Positions 7,348 to 15,628 of a stretch of DNA of 64,000 nucleotides are shown piece by piece. The stretch's first letter is position 1, and each line of letters opens with the position of its first letter. The translations under genes were made by a program, and so were the position numbers. The DNA is from a virus: the IMG/VR virus record IMGVR_UViG_3300046796_000370, positions 1-64,000 of that record; one strand, given 5' to 3'. The notes beneath the pieces were generated by a model that worked only from the letters and a program-made list of their open reading frames with translations, was not told the origin of the DNA and made no database searches.

Positions 7348-8083
7348 TGATCTGCACATAATGATACCGTCTAGATCCAGGCCCTGGAACCAAAAGACTA
7401 TCAGTAATTTGTCTCATGACCTATGGCAATACATCAGTATTGTTGTGCCATTTGATCAATACGATACATATCGTGCAGCCTTGTCTATAGAACTAGATGT
7501 TATTCCATTTGGGGGAACCGGTATTGGATTGAAGCGCGAGTTTATGTTGCAGAGTATGCCAAAAACCGGTAAGTTGATTATGTTGGATGATGATTTAACT
7601 TTTTATAAACGGAATGATGAAGGTAATTTCACCAAAGCGACATTAGAAGATACACTCACAATGATTACTGATCTATGGGTACTAATGGAACAATATCCAT
7701 ATGTCGGGTTAGTTGATAAGTTCATGAGCCAGACTAAGCCGCGCGGCTATGCTGAATGCCAGCGGTTCAATCAAGTGCTCGGCTTTAACCGGGATACCAT
7801 GCCGTGCCCGTGGCCTAAATTCAGATTAGACTTTGGGCATGAAGAGCATGACATGCACCTCCAGTTTCTTACACGTGGAATTAAGACCGCTGTTAGCACT
7901 GAGTGGTCTAAGACTGATACTCATAATGCCAACGGTGGATGTAGCGATTGGCGTTGTTTTGAAAGGTATCAGCAAGAACAAGCGAAGATACTTGCCCTAT
8001 GGCCGACAATCGTAACAGCTAAAGATGAAAAGGATGTACGTTATAATTGGAGAGCAGCAAAAAGACTTGGGGGTATAGTATAG
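7340..8083 (+). CDS. GT-A-like glycosyltransferase, first of two
   Basis: The 247-residue protein begins MIPSRSRPW, a Rossmann-like first strand with a basic loop, and has MLDDDL at about residue 78. That is a DxD metal and nucleotide-sugar site of GT-A fold enzymes. A later FGHEEHDMHLQF resembles the acceptor-side acidic helix of such enzymes. It resembles its neighbour at 8138 in layout (PSR/PTRGR start, LDDDL, downstream E-D-M-D helix), so the two are likely paralogues. The target could be hydroxymethylated bases in phage DNA, given the thymidylate synthase homologue and the aGPT-type gene beside it. Sugar donor and acceptor cannot be read from sequence. Confidence 0.7.
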   Translation: MYDDLHIMIPSRSRPWNQKTISNLSHDLWQYISIVVPFDQYDTYRAALSIELDVIPFGGTGIGLKREFMLQSMPKTGKLIMLDDDLTFYKRNDEGNFTKATLEDTLTMITDLWVLMEQYPYVGLVDKFMSQTKPRGYAECQRFNQVLGFNRDTMPCPWPKFRLDFGHEEHDMHLQFLTRGIKTAVSTEWSKTDTHNANGGCSDWRCFERYQQEQAKILALWPTIVTAKDEKDVRYNWRAAKRLGGIV

Positions 8084-8137
8084 TTCAACTTGCGGTCAGT
8101 CTTATCTAGTGTTAGCATAACATATGGGGAGGCTTCA

Positions 8138-8932
8138 ATGGCAATGCGTATCATAATTCCTACACGAGGGCGTACAGCTAAACAGCTTACGCTTCAGCTT
8201 TTACCGGGGGATACACGCAAACGTACGACACTTGTTTGTCCTCCAAAGGAATTATTCAGTTTATCGTCATTGCGTGATGATATTGAAGTGGTGGCACAGC
8301 CAGACCCTACTTGGACCATAGCACAAAAGCGCAAGTGGATTTGTTTTGAATGGCTTGAGCGGGGTTATGATAAGATTCTCATGCTTGACGATGATCTTAG
8401 GTTTGCAACCAGAAAGAGTGATGCCGATTGGCACTTGAAGGAAATTGCTGGTGTTCAGCTTGCAGATGAAATACAAAGGCTTGAAGATAAACTAGGGCCA
8501 GAGTTCCCTCACGTGGGCTTTGGGCCACGTCAGGGTAACAACACTTTGAAAGAAGCAGGATGGAAATCACCCGGTAGAATGCAATATTCGCTCGGCTATT
8601 ATTTACCGGTAGTGTTGAAAGAGTGTGAATTAGGGCGAATTGAGACGAGAGAAGATATGGATGTCACATTGCAGTTACTTCGTAAAGGTTATCCTGATGC
8701 CGTGTGGCACAATACTGTGAATGACCAACGTGAGTTTGATGCTTCTGGTGGTGCCAGTGATGAACGCACTATTGAACGTTCTAACGCTGATGCAAAGAAG
8801 CTAGCAGAATTACATCCCGGCTATGTGTCTACGACTGAAAAGAAGTACACAGCTTCAGTTCCTCGAGTTGAAGTGATCTGCCAATGGCAAAAGGCACTCG
8901 AAGATGGAGTGAAGTCCCGTGTATCAGTGTGA
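8138..8932 (+). CDS. GT-A-like glycosyltransferase, second of two
   Basis: The product has 264 residues. It opens MAMRIIIPTRGRTAKQ and carries KILMLDDDLRFA with a clear DDD metal site near residue 83, then a C-terminal EDMDVTLQLLRKGYP segment typical of GT-A enzymes. The ATG at 8138 has the SD GGGGAGG just upstream. The longer frame would need a TTG at 8090. It shares its plan with the 7340 gene, which suggests tandem duplication or two consecutive transfer steps on the same modification. It overlaps the kinase gene by 14 nt. Confidence 0.7.
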   Translation: MAMRIIIPTRGRTAKQLTLQLLPGDTRKRTTLVCPPKELFSLSSLRDDIEVVAQPDPTWTIAQKRKWICFEWLERGYDKILMLDDDLRFATRKSDADWHLKEIAGVQLADEIQRLEDKLGPEFPHVGFGPRQGNNTLKEAGWKSPGRMQYSLGYYLPVVLKECELGRIETREDMDVTLQLLRKGYPDAVWHNTVNDQREFDASGGASDERTIERSNADAKKLAELHPGYVSTTEKKYTASVPRVEVICQWQKALEDGVKSRVSV

Positions 8933-9722
8933 TCTCTTATCAGCATTACGTATACTATCGTATATTTCAAAAGAATACCCGCCAGTTGATGTACCGGAAT
9001 GTCTTTATGGTCATGAAGTAGATATGGCCGGTTTTACTCATTCTAAATTGACACTGGCCGTGCATAAAGAAACTGATACTGCAGACTTTGCATATGAGCA
9101 AGCTGTGTTTATGATGCATCTGGGCGAAAATGTATGCCCACGGATATTCGCATTAAACAATACAAGCTATGTAATGGAATATCTCACTCCACAATGGCAT
9201 AATCAACGCACACTTTGTATAATGGAAAAAGTGTTGACAGACCATGTATGGAATAGGTCGCTAGTAGATGCACCATTCACAAAACAAATAGGTGATGAAT
9301 CATGGCGACAAGAACTCCTATCAACAATTGGAGTTACTGTGCCAGACTGGGCATTGCACGATGACATCTGTCTTATCCATGGTGATGCAACGCTTGATAA
9401 TACACTGACTAATAGAAAAGGATATATCCGCATTGCGGACCCAATTCCACCACACCGGTTAATGCGACCTAGCATTCGTGCGATAGACCATGCCAAGATG
9501 CTACAGTCTATGTTGGGTTGGGAAGTAATATTGCGTGGAGTAGACTATAAGCCATACTTGTGGCCAAAGTTTGCACAAGACTACGAAGTTTTGAAACGAG
9601 CAGTGTTCTGGTGTATGGTGGGTCTAAAGCGTATCGCTCTGCGCGATACGACTAATACTAGCGCGGGGAAGTGGGCCATACGGATAGCCGGGGAGTTGGA
9701 ATCATGCGTGCAATCATTTTAG
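8919..9722 (+). CDS. APH-like small-molecule kinase
   Basis: The 267-residue product starts at GTG, with GGAG 10 nt upstream. It has the aminoglycoside phosphotransferase/choline kinase catalytic loop LIHGDATLDN (about residues 150-160), with catalytic Asp and Asn, followed by the metal-binding IADP at about 171. Enzymes of this fold phosphorylate choline, ethanolamine, sugars or antibiotics. The gene overlaps a nucleotidyltransferase by 19 nt. A kinase followed by a nucleotidyltransferase is the layout of LicA/LicC-type pathways that make CDP-activated head groups. The pair here may make an activated donor for the nearby transferases; the substrate is unknown. Confidence 0.7.
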   Translation: MYQCDLLSALRILSYISKEYPPVDVPECLYGHEVDMAGFTHSKLTLAVHKETDTADFAYEQAVFMMHLGENVCPRIFALNNTSYVMEYLTPQWHNQRTLCIMEKVLTDHVWNRSLVDAPFTKQIGDESWRQELLSTIGVTVPDWALHDDICLIHGDATLDNTLTNRKGYIRIADPIPPHRLMRPSIRAIDHAKMLQSMLGWEVILRGVDYKPYLWPKFAQDYEVLKRAVFWCMVGLKRIALRDTTNTSAGKWAIRIAGELESCVQSF

Positions 9723-10393
9723 CTGCTGGTGAAAGCCGCCGCTTTAAGGAAGAAGGATACACCACACCAAAGCCGTTCCTCAATATTGAATGGCGCGGGT
9801 ATACTTGTCCTATGTGGGAGCATGTGTTCTGGACACTTCCACCTAAGTTTTGGGGAGGACAAACATTGTACGGTGTTCCGCCTAAATGGATAGGAGAAAT
9901 GAATAATGCGATAGTGATGGTACATACGAAAGGTCCAGCACACACGGCTCTTCAAGTGATGAACAAAATTTCTTTAGACGATACTCTGATATTAGATGCT
10001 GACATATTAAATTTCACTAATGATTTATTGGCGATTACAACGATACATTGTCCAGCAGTTCTTGTCAGTAAAAGTTCTAACCCAGCATTTTCATATGTTG
10101 ATGCTTTAGGTTTCTTTAATTTAATTAAAGAAAAGGAACGTATATCACAATACGCAGTAAGAGGAGCATATTGGATTCCTAGTAAATTTATAGGAGAATT
10201 TATGACTATTGCAGAAACACTGGTTGAAACAATGAAAGAACCATATATCAGCCATGTATTCAATCAGCTAACAGGTGAAAAAATCGCAAAGGAGACTACA
10301 TATCAACCGATAGACTGGGGAACACCACTAGACGTAAGGCTGAGCGGTGCGCACATCGTGGGAGGAAAAGATGTTTGTGATAACAGCGACTAA
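9704..10393 (+). CDS. Sugar-phosphate/phosphocholine-type nucleotidyltransferase
   Basis: The 229-residue protein begins MRAIILAAGESRRF, the nucleotide-binding loop (LxAGxxxR) of the nucleotidyltransferase GT-A-like family, followed by PKPFL, the usual PKP substrate motif. LILDADIL near residue 97 supplies the metal-binding Asp. The C-terminus, PIDWGTPLD, resembles the closing strand of MobA/RfbA/LicC-type enzymes. The ATG at 9704 has GGGAG at 9691-9695. It likely makes an NDP- or CDP-activated small molecule from the product of the upstream kinase. Confidence 0.8.
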   Translation: MRAIILAAGESRRFKEEGYTTPKPFLNIEWRGYTCPMWEHVFWTLPPKFWGGQTLYGVPPKWIGEMNNAIVMVHTKGPAHTALQVMNKISLDDTLILDADILNFTNDLLAITTIHCPAVLVSKSSNPAFSYVDALGFFNLIKEKERISQYAVRGAYWIPSKFIGEFMTIAETLVETMKEPYISHVFNQLTGEKIAKETTYQPIDWGTPLDVRLSGAHIVGGKDVCDNSD

Positions 10394-11378
10394 CGTCAGA
10401 GATGCCTTACCAAAAGCAGTTCAATATCTTCTTGCTCAAGGACGAACAGAATACACCCGGCTAGGAAAAGCTTTCGTAGCTCCTGGTCCAGTAACTATCC
10501 ACTATCTGTATCCTAAACAACATGTCCTATTAAATCCGGTCAGAGATGCCAACCCATTTTTCCATTTAATGGAAGCTATATGGATGCTAGCCGGTAGGGA
10601 TGATGGTAAGTTTTTGGATCCATACATCAAAGATTTCAGTAAGACATATGGTAATGAAGATGGCACTATTATGGATGCCTACGGATATAGATGGCGATAT
10701 GGTTTAGAAGATATAGACCAGTTAGATGAAATTGTTACGCAGATGCGTAAGGACGCATCTACGAGACAAGCCGTGTTGCAGATGTGGGGAGCCGGTAGGT
10801 GTGACCTTGTCGTCAATTCGGCTAAGCCCTGCAACCTCGTTGCAGTCTTCCGTATACTTAACGGAAGGCTCAACATGACAGTGTTCAACCGGTCCAACGA
10901 TGTTATCTGGGGCTGCTGTGGAGCTAACGCAGTTCATTTTCCAATATTACAGGAGTACCTTGCCGGTAAGATCGGGGTAGGTCTTGGTGAGTATTGGCAA
11001 GTCACCACTAACCTGCACTTGTATGAACACCATATCAATATGCTTGGATCTAGAATATCTAATGAAGATCTCTTATCAGAACAATTATCTGATAATACAC
11101 CATATGGAAAAACACAACCGTTAATAGATGATGAAGCTAATATAGATGACGATATTAAGGAGACTATAGATTGTATCGAAATCATACAGTCTGGTTCAGA
11201 CGGATATAATGGTACCATAGTCAATTCATTTTTGCGTGACACCGTTGTCCCTATGGCCTTGGCACATCAAAGGTTTAAAGATAAATATCTCCAGGGTGCA
11301 TACGATGCTCTTGGTATGGTAAAGGCGGATGACTGGCAAGAAGCTGGTATTGCATGGATAGTGAGGAGATCGAAATGA
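10371..11378 (+). CDS. Thymidylate synthase homologue (possible dUMP/dCMP hydroxymethylase)
   Basis: The 335-residue product has the thymidylate synthase fold: ANPFFHLMEAIWMLAG, DAYGYRWR, KPCNLVAVF with the catalytic Cys at residue 154, and RSNDVIWGCCGANAVHF. In true synthases the Cys is followed by His and the RSxD strand by GxPFNIA; here Asn follows the Cys and the loop is GCCGANA. Such changes are common in phage hydroxymethylases, which use formaldehyde-level folate to make hydroxymethyl pyrimidines. The ATG at 10371 has GGAGG at 10361-10365. Its stop overlaps the next start (ATGA). It is the natural first step of the modification pathway, though plain dTMP synthesis cannot be excluded. 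Confidence 0.82.
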   Translation: MFVITATNVRDALPKAVQYLLAQGRTEYTRLGKAFVAPGPVTIHYLYPKQHVLLNPVRDANPFFHLMEAIWMLAGRDDGKFLDPYIKDFSKTYGNEDGTIMDAYGYRWRYGLEDIDQLDEIVTQMRKDASTRQAVLQMWGAGRCDLVVNSAKPCNLVAVFRILNGRLNMTVFNRSNDVIWGCCGANAVHFPILQEYLAGKIGVGLGEYWQVTTNLHLYEHHINMLGSRISNEDLLSEQLSDNTPYGKTQPLIDDEANIDDDIKETIDCIEIIQSGSDGYNGTIVNSFLRDTVVPMALAHQRFKDKYLQGAYDALGMVKADDWQEAGIAWIVRRSK

Positions 11379-11971
11379 CTAGTGCAGATCCTGTCTATCT
11401 TGATACTCGGCTCGCTGGACAACTTAAACGATATCATGTCTGGCCTCATATCCAACCACAAACGGTTGCATCACATAGTTGGAATCTATTACGAATATAT
11501 TTCTCTATTACTCATCAACCAGATGAGCATGTGGTTTACCACATGATCTTTCACGATATTGGTGAAATTAGCACTGGGGATCTTCCTTATCCTGTTAAGA
11601 AAGATAACCCAATGTTAAAAGAACAAGTGGATCTAATAGAACAAAAATCATATTACCGACAACTCCAATATTGGAATGCTTATCAACCGGTTGTGTTGAC
11701 AGAAGAGGATAAGATTCTTGTTAAACAAATCGAGCTTATTGAGATGGCTGAATGGGGTATGGATGAAATGAACCTTGGCAACAGCCATGGCTTCATCGTA
11801 GCTGACCGGTGTCTAAGAGCTCTGTACGATCAAGAGCCGAGCCCACCGGTCGTACGCTATGTGATTATACGTATACGATTGTTTTTTGCGCAGCAACGCT
11901 TTACACTAATGCCACCATTATCCGATTGGTGGCATACGAACGGTTGGGAAGAAAAACATGGATCCGAATAA
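11375..11971 (+). CDS. HD-domain 5'-deoxynucleotidase (YfbR-like)
   Basis: The 198-residue protein has H33-type ASHSWNLLR, FHDIGE with the HD pair, and a distal D-K-I segment. This is the metal-binding set of YfbR-like nucleoside 5'-monophosphatases. The ATG at 11375 has GAGGAG at 11363-11368 and overlaps the synthase stop by 4 nt. In hypermodifying phages such enzymes drain unmodified dNMPs; here it could remove dTMP or dCMP and favour the modified nucleotide. That role is inferred from its position. Confidence 0.8.
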   Translation: MTSADPVYLDTRLAGQLKRYHVWPHIQPQTVASHSWNLLRIYFSITHQPDEHVVYHMIFHDIGEISTGDLPYPVKKDNPMLKEQVDLIEQKSYYRQLQYWNAYQPVVLTEEDKILVKQIELIEMAEWGMDEMNLGNSHGFIVADRCLRALYDQEPSPPVVRYVIIRIRLFFAQQRFTLMPPLSDWWHTNGWEEKHGSE

Positions 11972-12431
11972 AGAACAATTTGGTGGGACACATTATCAAA
12001 CTCAGTATCAGCACTGGGACCTTGTTGCCCGGGTTGGCATGGATTATTTTGCAGGGAACGCAACCAAGTACGTGTCACGATATCGCAAGAAAAATGGAAT
12101 ACAAGATCTACAAAAGGCGCGACACTACCTCGACAAACTGATAACGGTTATTCAGTTTGATAAGATATCGAAACGGTTACTGGAACCATCTGCAATAAGA
12201 CAAGAGGTTTTACGATTTGCTGATGCTAACCAGTTAAATGAGTATGACCAAATGTTCATTTATAAGATGTGCACATTCATAAATCTTGAAGACTTATTAA
12301 ATGCCCGCAAATGGCTGACACGTATATTGGGTGAGGCACGCGATAAAGAGCTAGTATCTAAACTATACGCAGAGCTTAATGTCCCCGGCACGCCAGAAGA
12401 TGGTGGAGAACATTCAAAGTTTGCATCATAA
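11958..12431 (+). CDS. DUF3310 protein with a C-terminal extension
   Basis: The 157-residue protein begins with the DUF3310/SaV-like pattern EQFGGTHY, then DYFAGNATKYVSRYRKKNG and DLQKARHYLDKL. This small helical domain is widespread in phages near nucleotide metabolism genes and may relate to nucleotide binding or kinase activity. The last 80 residues are an extra helical part. It overlaps the HD gene by 14 nt and ends inside the next promoter region. Its biochemical role is unknown. Confidence 0.75.
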   Translation: MDPNKEQFGGTHYQTQYQHWDLVARVGMDYFAGNATKYVSRYRKKNGIQDLQKARHYLDKLITVIQFDKISKRLLEPSAIRQEVLRFADANQLNEYDQMFIYKMCTFINLEDLLNARKWLTRILGEARDKELVSKLYAELNVPGTPEDGGEHSKFAS

Positions 12432-12455
12432 CTAATTTATGGTAAAATGCTTTAC
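12421..12455 (+). promoter_or_regulatory. Early promoter, copy 3
   Basis: TTGCAT (12421-12426), 16-nt spacer, TAAAAT (12443-12448), then GCTTTAC. It is the cleanest example of the family, with both sigma-70-like boxes. It lies 22 nt before the GTG start of the DUF3846 gene. Confidence 0.7.
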
Positions 12456-12476
12456 AGCTAAACAAAGGAGCATACT

Positions 12477-12803
12477 GTGTCTGATGAACGTTGGCTTATT
12501 GCCGTACACCCGACTGGCGAAATCAAAAAGAAAGCAATAAAGAAAACACCAACACTCGAAGCTCTGCAAGAAATCGTGGGTGGGTCTATTGAAGTAGTAC
12601 CGTATTTTAACACCTATGAAATGAGCCCGTGTATTGCATTCTGTAATGAAGAAGGCAAGCTGAAGCATATGCCGGTAAACCAACCTGCTCAAGTTCTTTG
12701 GGCAATGTGTGGCGGCAAGGCAGCATTCGCAGCATATGCGGATGTGCTGGTCGGTAACATCGCGATCGTTGTTGGATCCAAACAGTTTCTTCAAACGCTG
12801 TAG
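12477..12803 (+). CDS. DUF3846-like protein
   Basis: The 108-residue product starts at GTG, with AAAGGAG directly upstream (12464-12470). The segment TLEALQEIVGGSIEVVPYF is typical of DUF3846, a small phage and plasmid family of unknown function. NEEGKLKHMPVNQPA follows, as expected for the domain. It stands alone under promoter copy 3 and is followed by a strong hairpin. Confidence 0.75.
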   Translation: MSDERWLIAVHPTGEIKKKAIKKTPTLEALQEIVGGSIEVVPYFNTYEMSPCIAFCNEEGKLKHMPVNQPAQVLWAMCGGKAAFAAYADVLVGNIAIVVGSKQFLQTL

Positions 12804-12827
12804 GGTGGGCGCTGGCGGGCGCTAGCC

Positions 12828-12856
12828 GGGGGTGCTACAGGGGTAGCGCCACCCCC
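12828..12856 (+). terminator. GC-rich hairpin after the DUF3846 gene
   Basis: GGGGGT (12828-12833) pairs with ACCCCC (12851-12856), and inside it GCTAC (12834-12838) pairs with GTAGC (12843-12847) with a 3-nt bulge. There is no U-run. The 15-nt core GCTACAGGGGTAGCG also occurs at about 62534, inside the 62482 gene. It may attenuate transcription or protect the mRNA end. Confidence 0.45.
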
Positions 12857-12924
12857 AGCCGAACGTACAGGCGGGCCATTTGGCAGGCGTGGCGGGCCAT
12901 CAAAAACCAGGGGGCAACACTGCC

Positions 12925-13134
12925 ATGGGCAGTCTAACAAAGGTTCCATTCCGTCTTATCGAAACACCGTGCTGCCACTCTCTACTCTGCTATGTCAACC
13001 CCCGGTTACCGAACTATTGCTCCGAATGTGGTGAGCGGATTTATGCGAGGCTCAAAACTGGTGAGGGTATATTAGAGAGTAAAACTGGATGGCTCAGGTT
13101 GGAGGATGATGATGAGGAACTTGAAAGAGCTTGA
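12925..13134 (+). CDS. Small zinc-ribbon protein
   Basis: The 69-residue product has CCHSLLC and, after 9 residues, YCSECGERI, a two-knuckle zinc ribbon. The ATG at 12925 is preferred over a TTG at 12880, which lies in the hairpin-rich leader; a run of G at 12909-12914 may serve as SD. It overlaps the next gene. Such ribbons often bind nucleic acid or partner proteins; no specific role is visible. Confidence 0.6.
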   Translation: MGSLTKVPFRLIETPCCHSLLCYVNPRLPNYCSECGERIYARLKTGEGILESKTGWLRLEDDDEELERA

Positions 13135-13513
13135 TCATATAAGAAGCCTTGTTAATGAGCTTCGAATATATGGTGCCGTTGGTGACTCTGATTACGGAGT
13201 ATTTCTATTTCGAAATTTAGTTATCATTGCAACATCAGGTTATGGGTGGGACCATGTAAGTGTATCTCATCACCACAGAACTCCTACTTGGGAAGAGATG
13301 GAACAAATAAAGAACTTATTCTTTAATAAAAATGAAACAGCATTTCAACTCCATGTTCCTAAAGCTGAATACATAGATGGAACGTTGCTGGGTGGTAGAG
13401 CAAAAAACTGTCTTCATATATGGAGACCTATAAATATAGATATACCTCGTCCCCCTGATTGGATGGTTGGTAACAAGGAGCAAGTTGACGAATTTAAAAA
13501 GAGCCTCAAATGA
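13112..13513 (+). CDS. Conserved phage protein (DUF7694-like)
   Basis: The product of about 133 residues has GWDHVSVSHHHRTPTWEEM, then NLFFNKNETAFQLHVP and CLHIWRP, a pattern recurring in many phage genomes without known function. GGAGG at 13101-13105 favours ATG 13112 among three in-frame ATGs (13106, 13109, 13112). It overlaps the zinc-ribbon gene upstream and the DNA polymerase gene by 4 nt, so it is co-translated with the replication genes. Confidence 0.65.
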   Translation: MRNLKELDHIRSLVNELRIYGAVGDSDYGVFLFRNLVIIATSGYGWDHVSVSHHHRTPTWEEMEQIKNLFFNKNETAFQLHVPKAEYIDGTLLGGRAKNCLHIWRPINIDIPRPPDWMVGNKEQVDEFKKSLK

Positions 13514-15522
13514 CACGCACAGCAAAAGCAAGCCTAGACCAAGGTAACCTGTTCGCGGTACAAAGCAGTTGGTCTCTTCCAACTGCTTTACCTGACTTAT
13601 CTCAAGAAACTGAGGTGGCAATTGACACAGAGACGTGCGACGCCTCGCTCTCCGAAGGCAACGGACCGGGGTTCTACAAGTATGCTGGAAAAAAAGAAAG
13701 TCCGAACCCTGGCTTTATATCCGGAATCTCTATTGCTTGGCGAGATCAAGCAACTTATATCCCCATTAGACACGACAGGAAAAATTACTTCGATCACGAT
13801 GTTATACGAAGATGGCTCAAAGCTTGTTTTTTACAGAGTCAAACCAGATTCATCTTCCACAACTTTGCCTACGACTGCGGATGGTTGGGAGCTGTATTTG
13901 GAGTAGCCCCACCGGCCAAGGTGGATGACACCATGGCCATGGCATCCATGATAGATGAAAACCTGTCTTCATTTAGTTTGGATAATTTGTGCCTCTGGCA
14001 AGGCATCACCGGTAAAGATGAAACACTGCTGCGTGAATCATGTAAAGATCGAGGTATACCTGATAATAAGGTCAAGCAATATTTACATGAACTAGGGGCC
14101 GAATTTGTCGGGCCATACGCTGAGCAAGATGCGGTCAGCACGCTGAAACTGGCAGCGAAATTACGACCTCTTATCACGAAAGAAGGATTAGATATTGCAT
14201 ACCAAGTTGAACGTGACCTTATGCCAATCACATTAAAGATGAAGCAGCGTGGTATCCGGGTTGACACAGCAAAAGCACACCGGCTCGCTGCTCAAATCAA
14301 AAAGCAATGTGAAGAAGACTGTGCAACACTTAGTAGGTCCCTCAAGCAACGAGGAGCATCAATAAAAGAGATAAGATCTAACCGGTGGATGCAAGCACAG
14401 TTTGACAACCTGGGCTTGCAGTACCCAAGAACAGCGCCAACAGAACATTATGGGGATGGACAAGCCAGTTTTGATAAGATTTTCATGGCTAACCATCAAC
14501 ATTGGTTTCCACGCACCGCCCATAAGATCAAACATTCATACGATATAGCTGATAAATTTCTAGAGAAATTCATCATTAAATATGCCCACAATGGGCGTGT
14601 ACATCCATCCATCAACCAGTTTCGTAGCGAAACGGGGGGAGCTCGCTCCCATCGTTTTAGCTACAGTGATCCACCCTTGCAGCAGATGCCCAGCCGGGAT
14701 GATGAGTACGCACCATTGGTTCGATCTTGTTTTATACCTGAAGATGGTGAACAATGGGGCAGTATCGATTACCGGCAACAAGAATATCGACTCATTGTAT
14801 ACCATGCTGAATTACAAAATTGTACAGGAGCCAAACGTGCTGCTGATCAATATCGCAGCAATCCTGATACTGATTTTCATAATTATGTTGCAACTATCAC
14901 TCGCCTTCCACGGCCCAGAGCTAAGGATGTTAACTTCGCAACGAGCTATGGTGCAGGAGTATCTAAGTTTGCACTCATGACCGGTATGGGTATAGAAGAA
15001 GCACGAGAGGTGATGGAATTGTATTATAGAGAACTACCATTCGTTCGTGAAGTATCCAATTGGTACAGCCGGTTTGCAGCCGAGAATGGATATATACAGA
15101 TGCTTGATGGAGCGCGTAATCATTTCAGTTTATGGGAACCTGCGTATAGAGACTTTTACAAGGAGAAAAATTCTAATGCCAAGGTATACCCCTGTGATGA
15201 AAAAGAAGCGCAAGCCAGACGTAATGATCCTTTACATCCATGGTATCGTGAACGTATGAAACGGGCATTCACACATAAAGCATTTAATCGTATCATACAG
15301 GGAAGTGCTGCACGGCAGATTAAGAGAGCTATGGTAAACATCGAGCAAGCTGGGTATCGACCAATATTACAAATTCATGATGAGCTCGGCTTTAGTTTTG
15401 CAAACAAGAAGGATATGATTACGTGCGCCAAGATAATGGAGGAAGCAATACCGACCATAACAATTCCGATGCTGACAGATATAAAGTGTGGATCTGATTG
15501 GGGAACATTAAAGAAGGCGTAG
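13510..15522 (+). CDS. Family A DNA polymerase with 3'-5' exonuclease
   Basis: The product has 670 residues. The exonuclease domain has IDTET (D39, E41), FHNFAYDCGWL and YAEQDAVSTL. The polymerase domain has motif A at SIDYRQQEYR (D420), motif B in RAKDVNFATSYGAG, and motif C QIHDEL (H623, D624, E625). All catalytic carboxylates are present, so a working replicative polymerase is expected. The 5' nuclease domain of host Pol I is absent, as in T7-like enzymes. It starts by ATGA overlap and ends in a hairpin at 15522. Confidence 0.95.
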   Translation: MTRTAKASLDQGNLFAVQSSWSLPTALPDLSQETEVAIDTETCDASLSEGNGPGFYKYAGKKESPNPGFISGISIAWRDQATYIPIRHDRKNYFDHDVIRRWLKACFLQSQTRFIFHNFAYDCGWLGAVFGVAPPAKVDDTMAMASMIDENLSSFSLDNLCLWQGITGKDETLLRESCKDRGIPDNKVKQYLHELGAEFVGPYAEQDAVSTLKLAAKLRPLITKEGLDIAYQVERDLMPITLKMKQRGIRVDTAKAHRLAAQIKKQCEEDCATLSRSLKQRGASIKEIRSNRWMQAQFDNLGLQYPRTAPTEHYGDGQASFDKIFMANHQHWFPRTAHKIKHSYDIADKFLEKFIIKYAHNGRVHPSINQFRSETGGARSHRFSYSDPPLQQMPSRDDEYAPLVRSCFIPEDGEQWGSIDYRQQEYRLIVYHAELQNCTGAKRAADQYRSNPDTDFHNYVATITRLPRPRAKDVNFATSYGAGVSKFALMTGMGIEEAREVMELYYRELPFVREVSNWYSRFAAENGYIQMLDGARNHFSLWEPAYRDFYKEKNSNAKVYPCDEKEAQARRNDPLHPWYRERMKRAFTHKAFNRIIQGSAARQIKRAMVNIEQAGYRPILQIHDELGFSFANKKDMITCAKIMEEAIPTITIPMLTDIKCGSDWGTLKKA

Positions 15523-15543
15523 TCCTCGGAAGTACCCGAGGAC
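15522..15543 (+). terminator. Hairpin just after the polymerase stop
   Basis: GTCCTCGG (15522-15529) pairs with CCGAGGAC (15536-15543) around AAGTAC. An A-rich stretch follows rather than a U-run, so it may stabilise the mRNA end or act with a protein factor. Confidence 0.5.
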
Positions 15544-15628
15544 ACAGCAAAATAATTCTATCTTAAGGCTTGCATCATTCTATAAGACGTGTTACATAGA
15601 TTATGTTACAGAACCAATAGGAGGATAC

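Noticed and set aside
13560-13580. Another ATGCTTTAC-type promoter (AACTGCTTTACC).
   Set aside because: It lies inside the DNA polymerase gene, lacks ATG at the core and has no following start.
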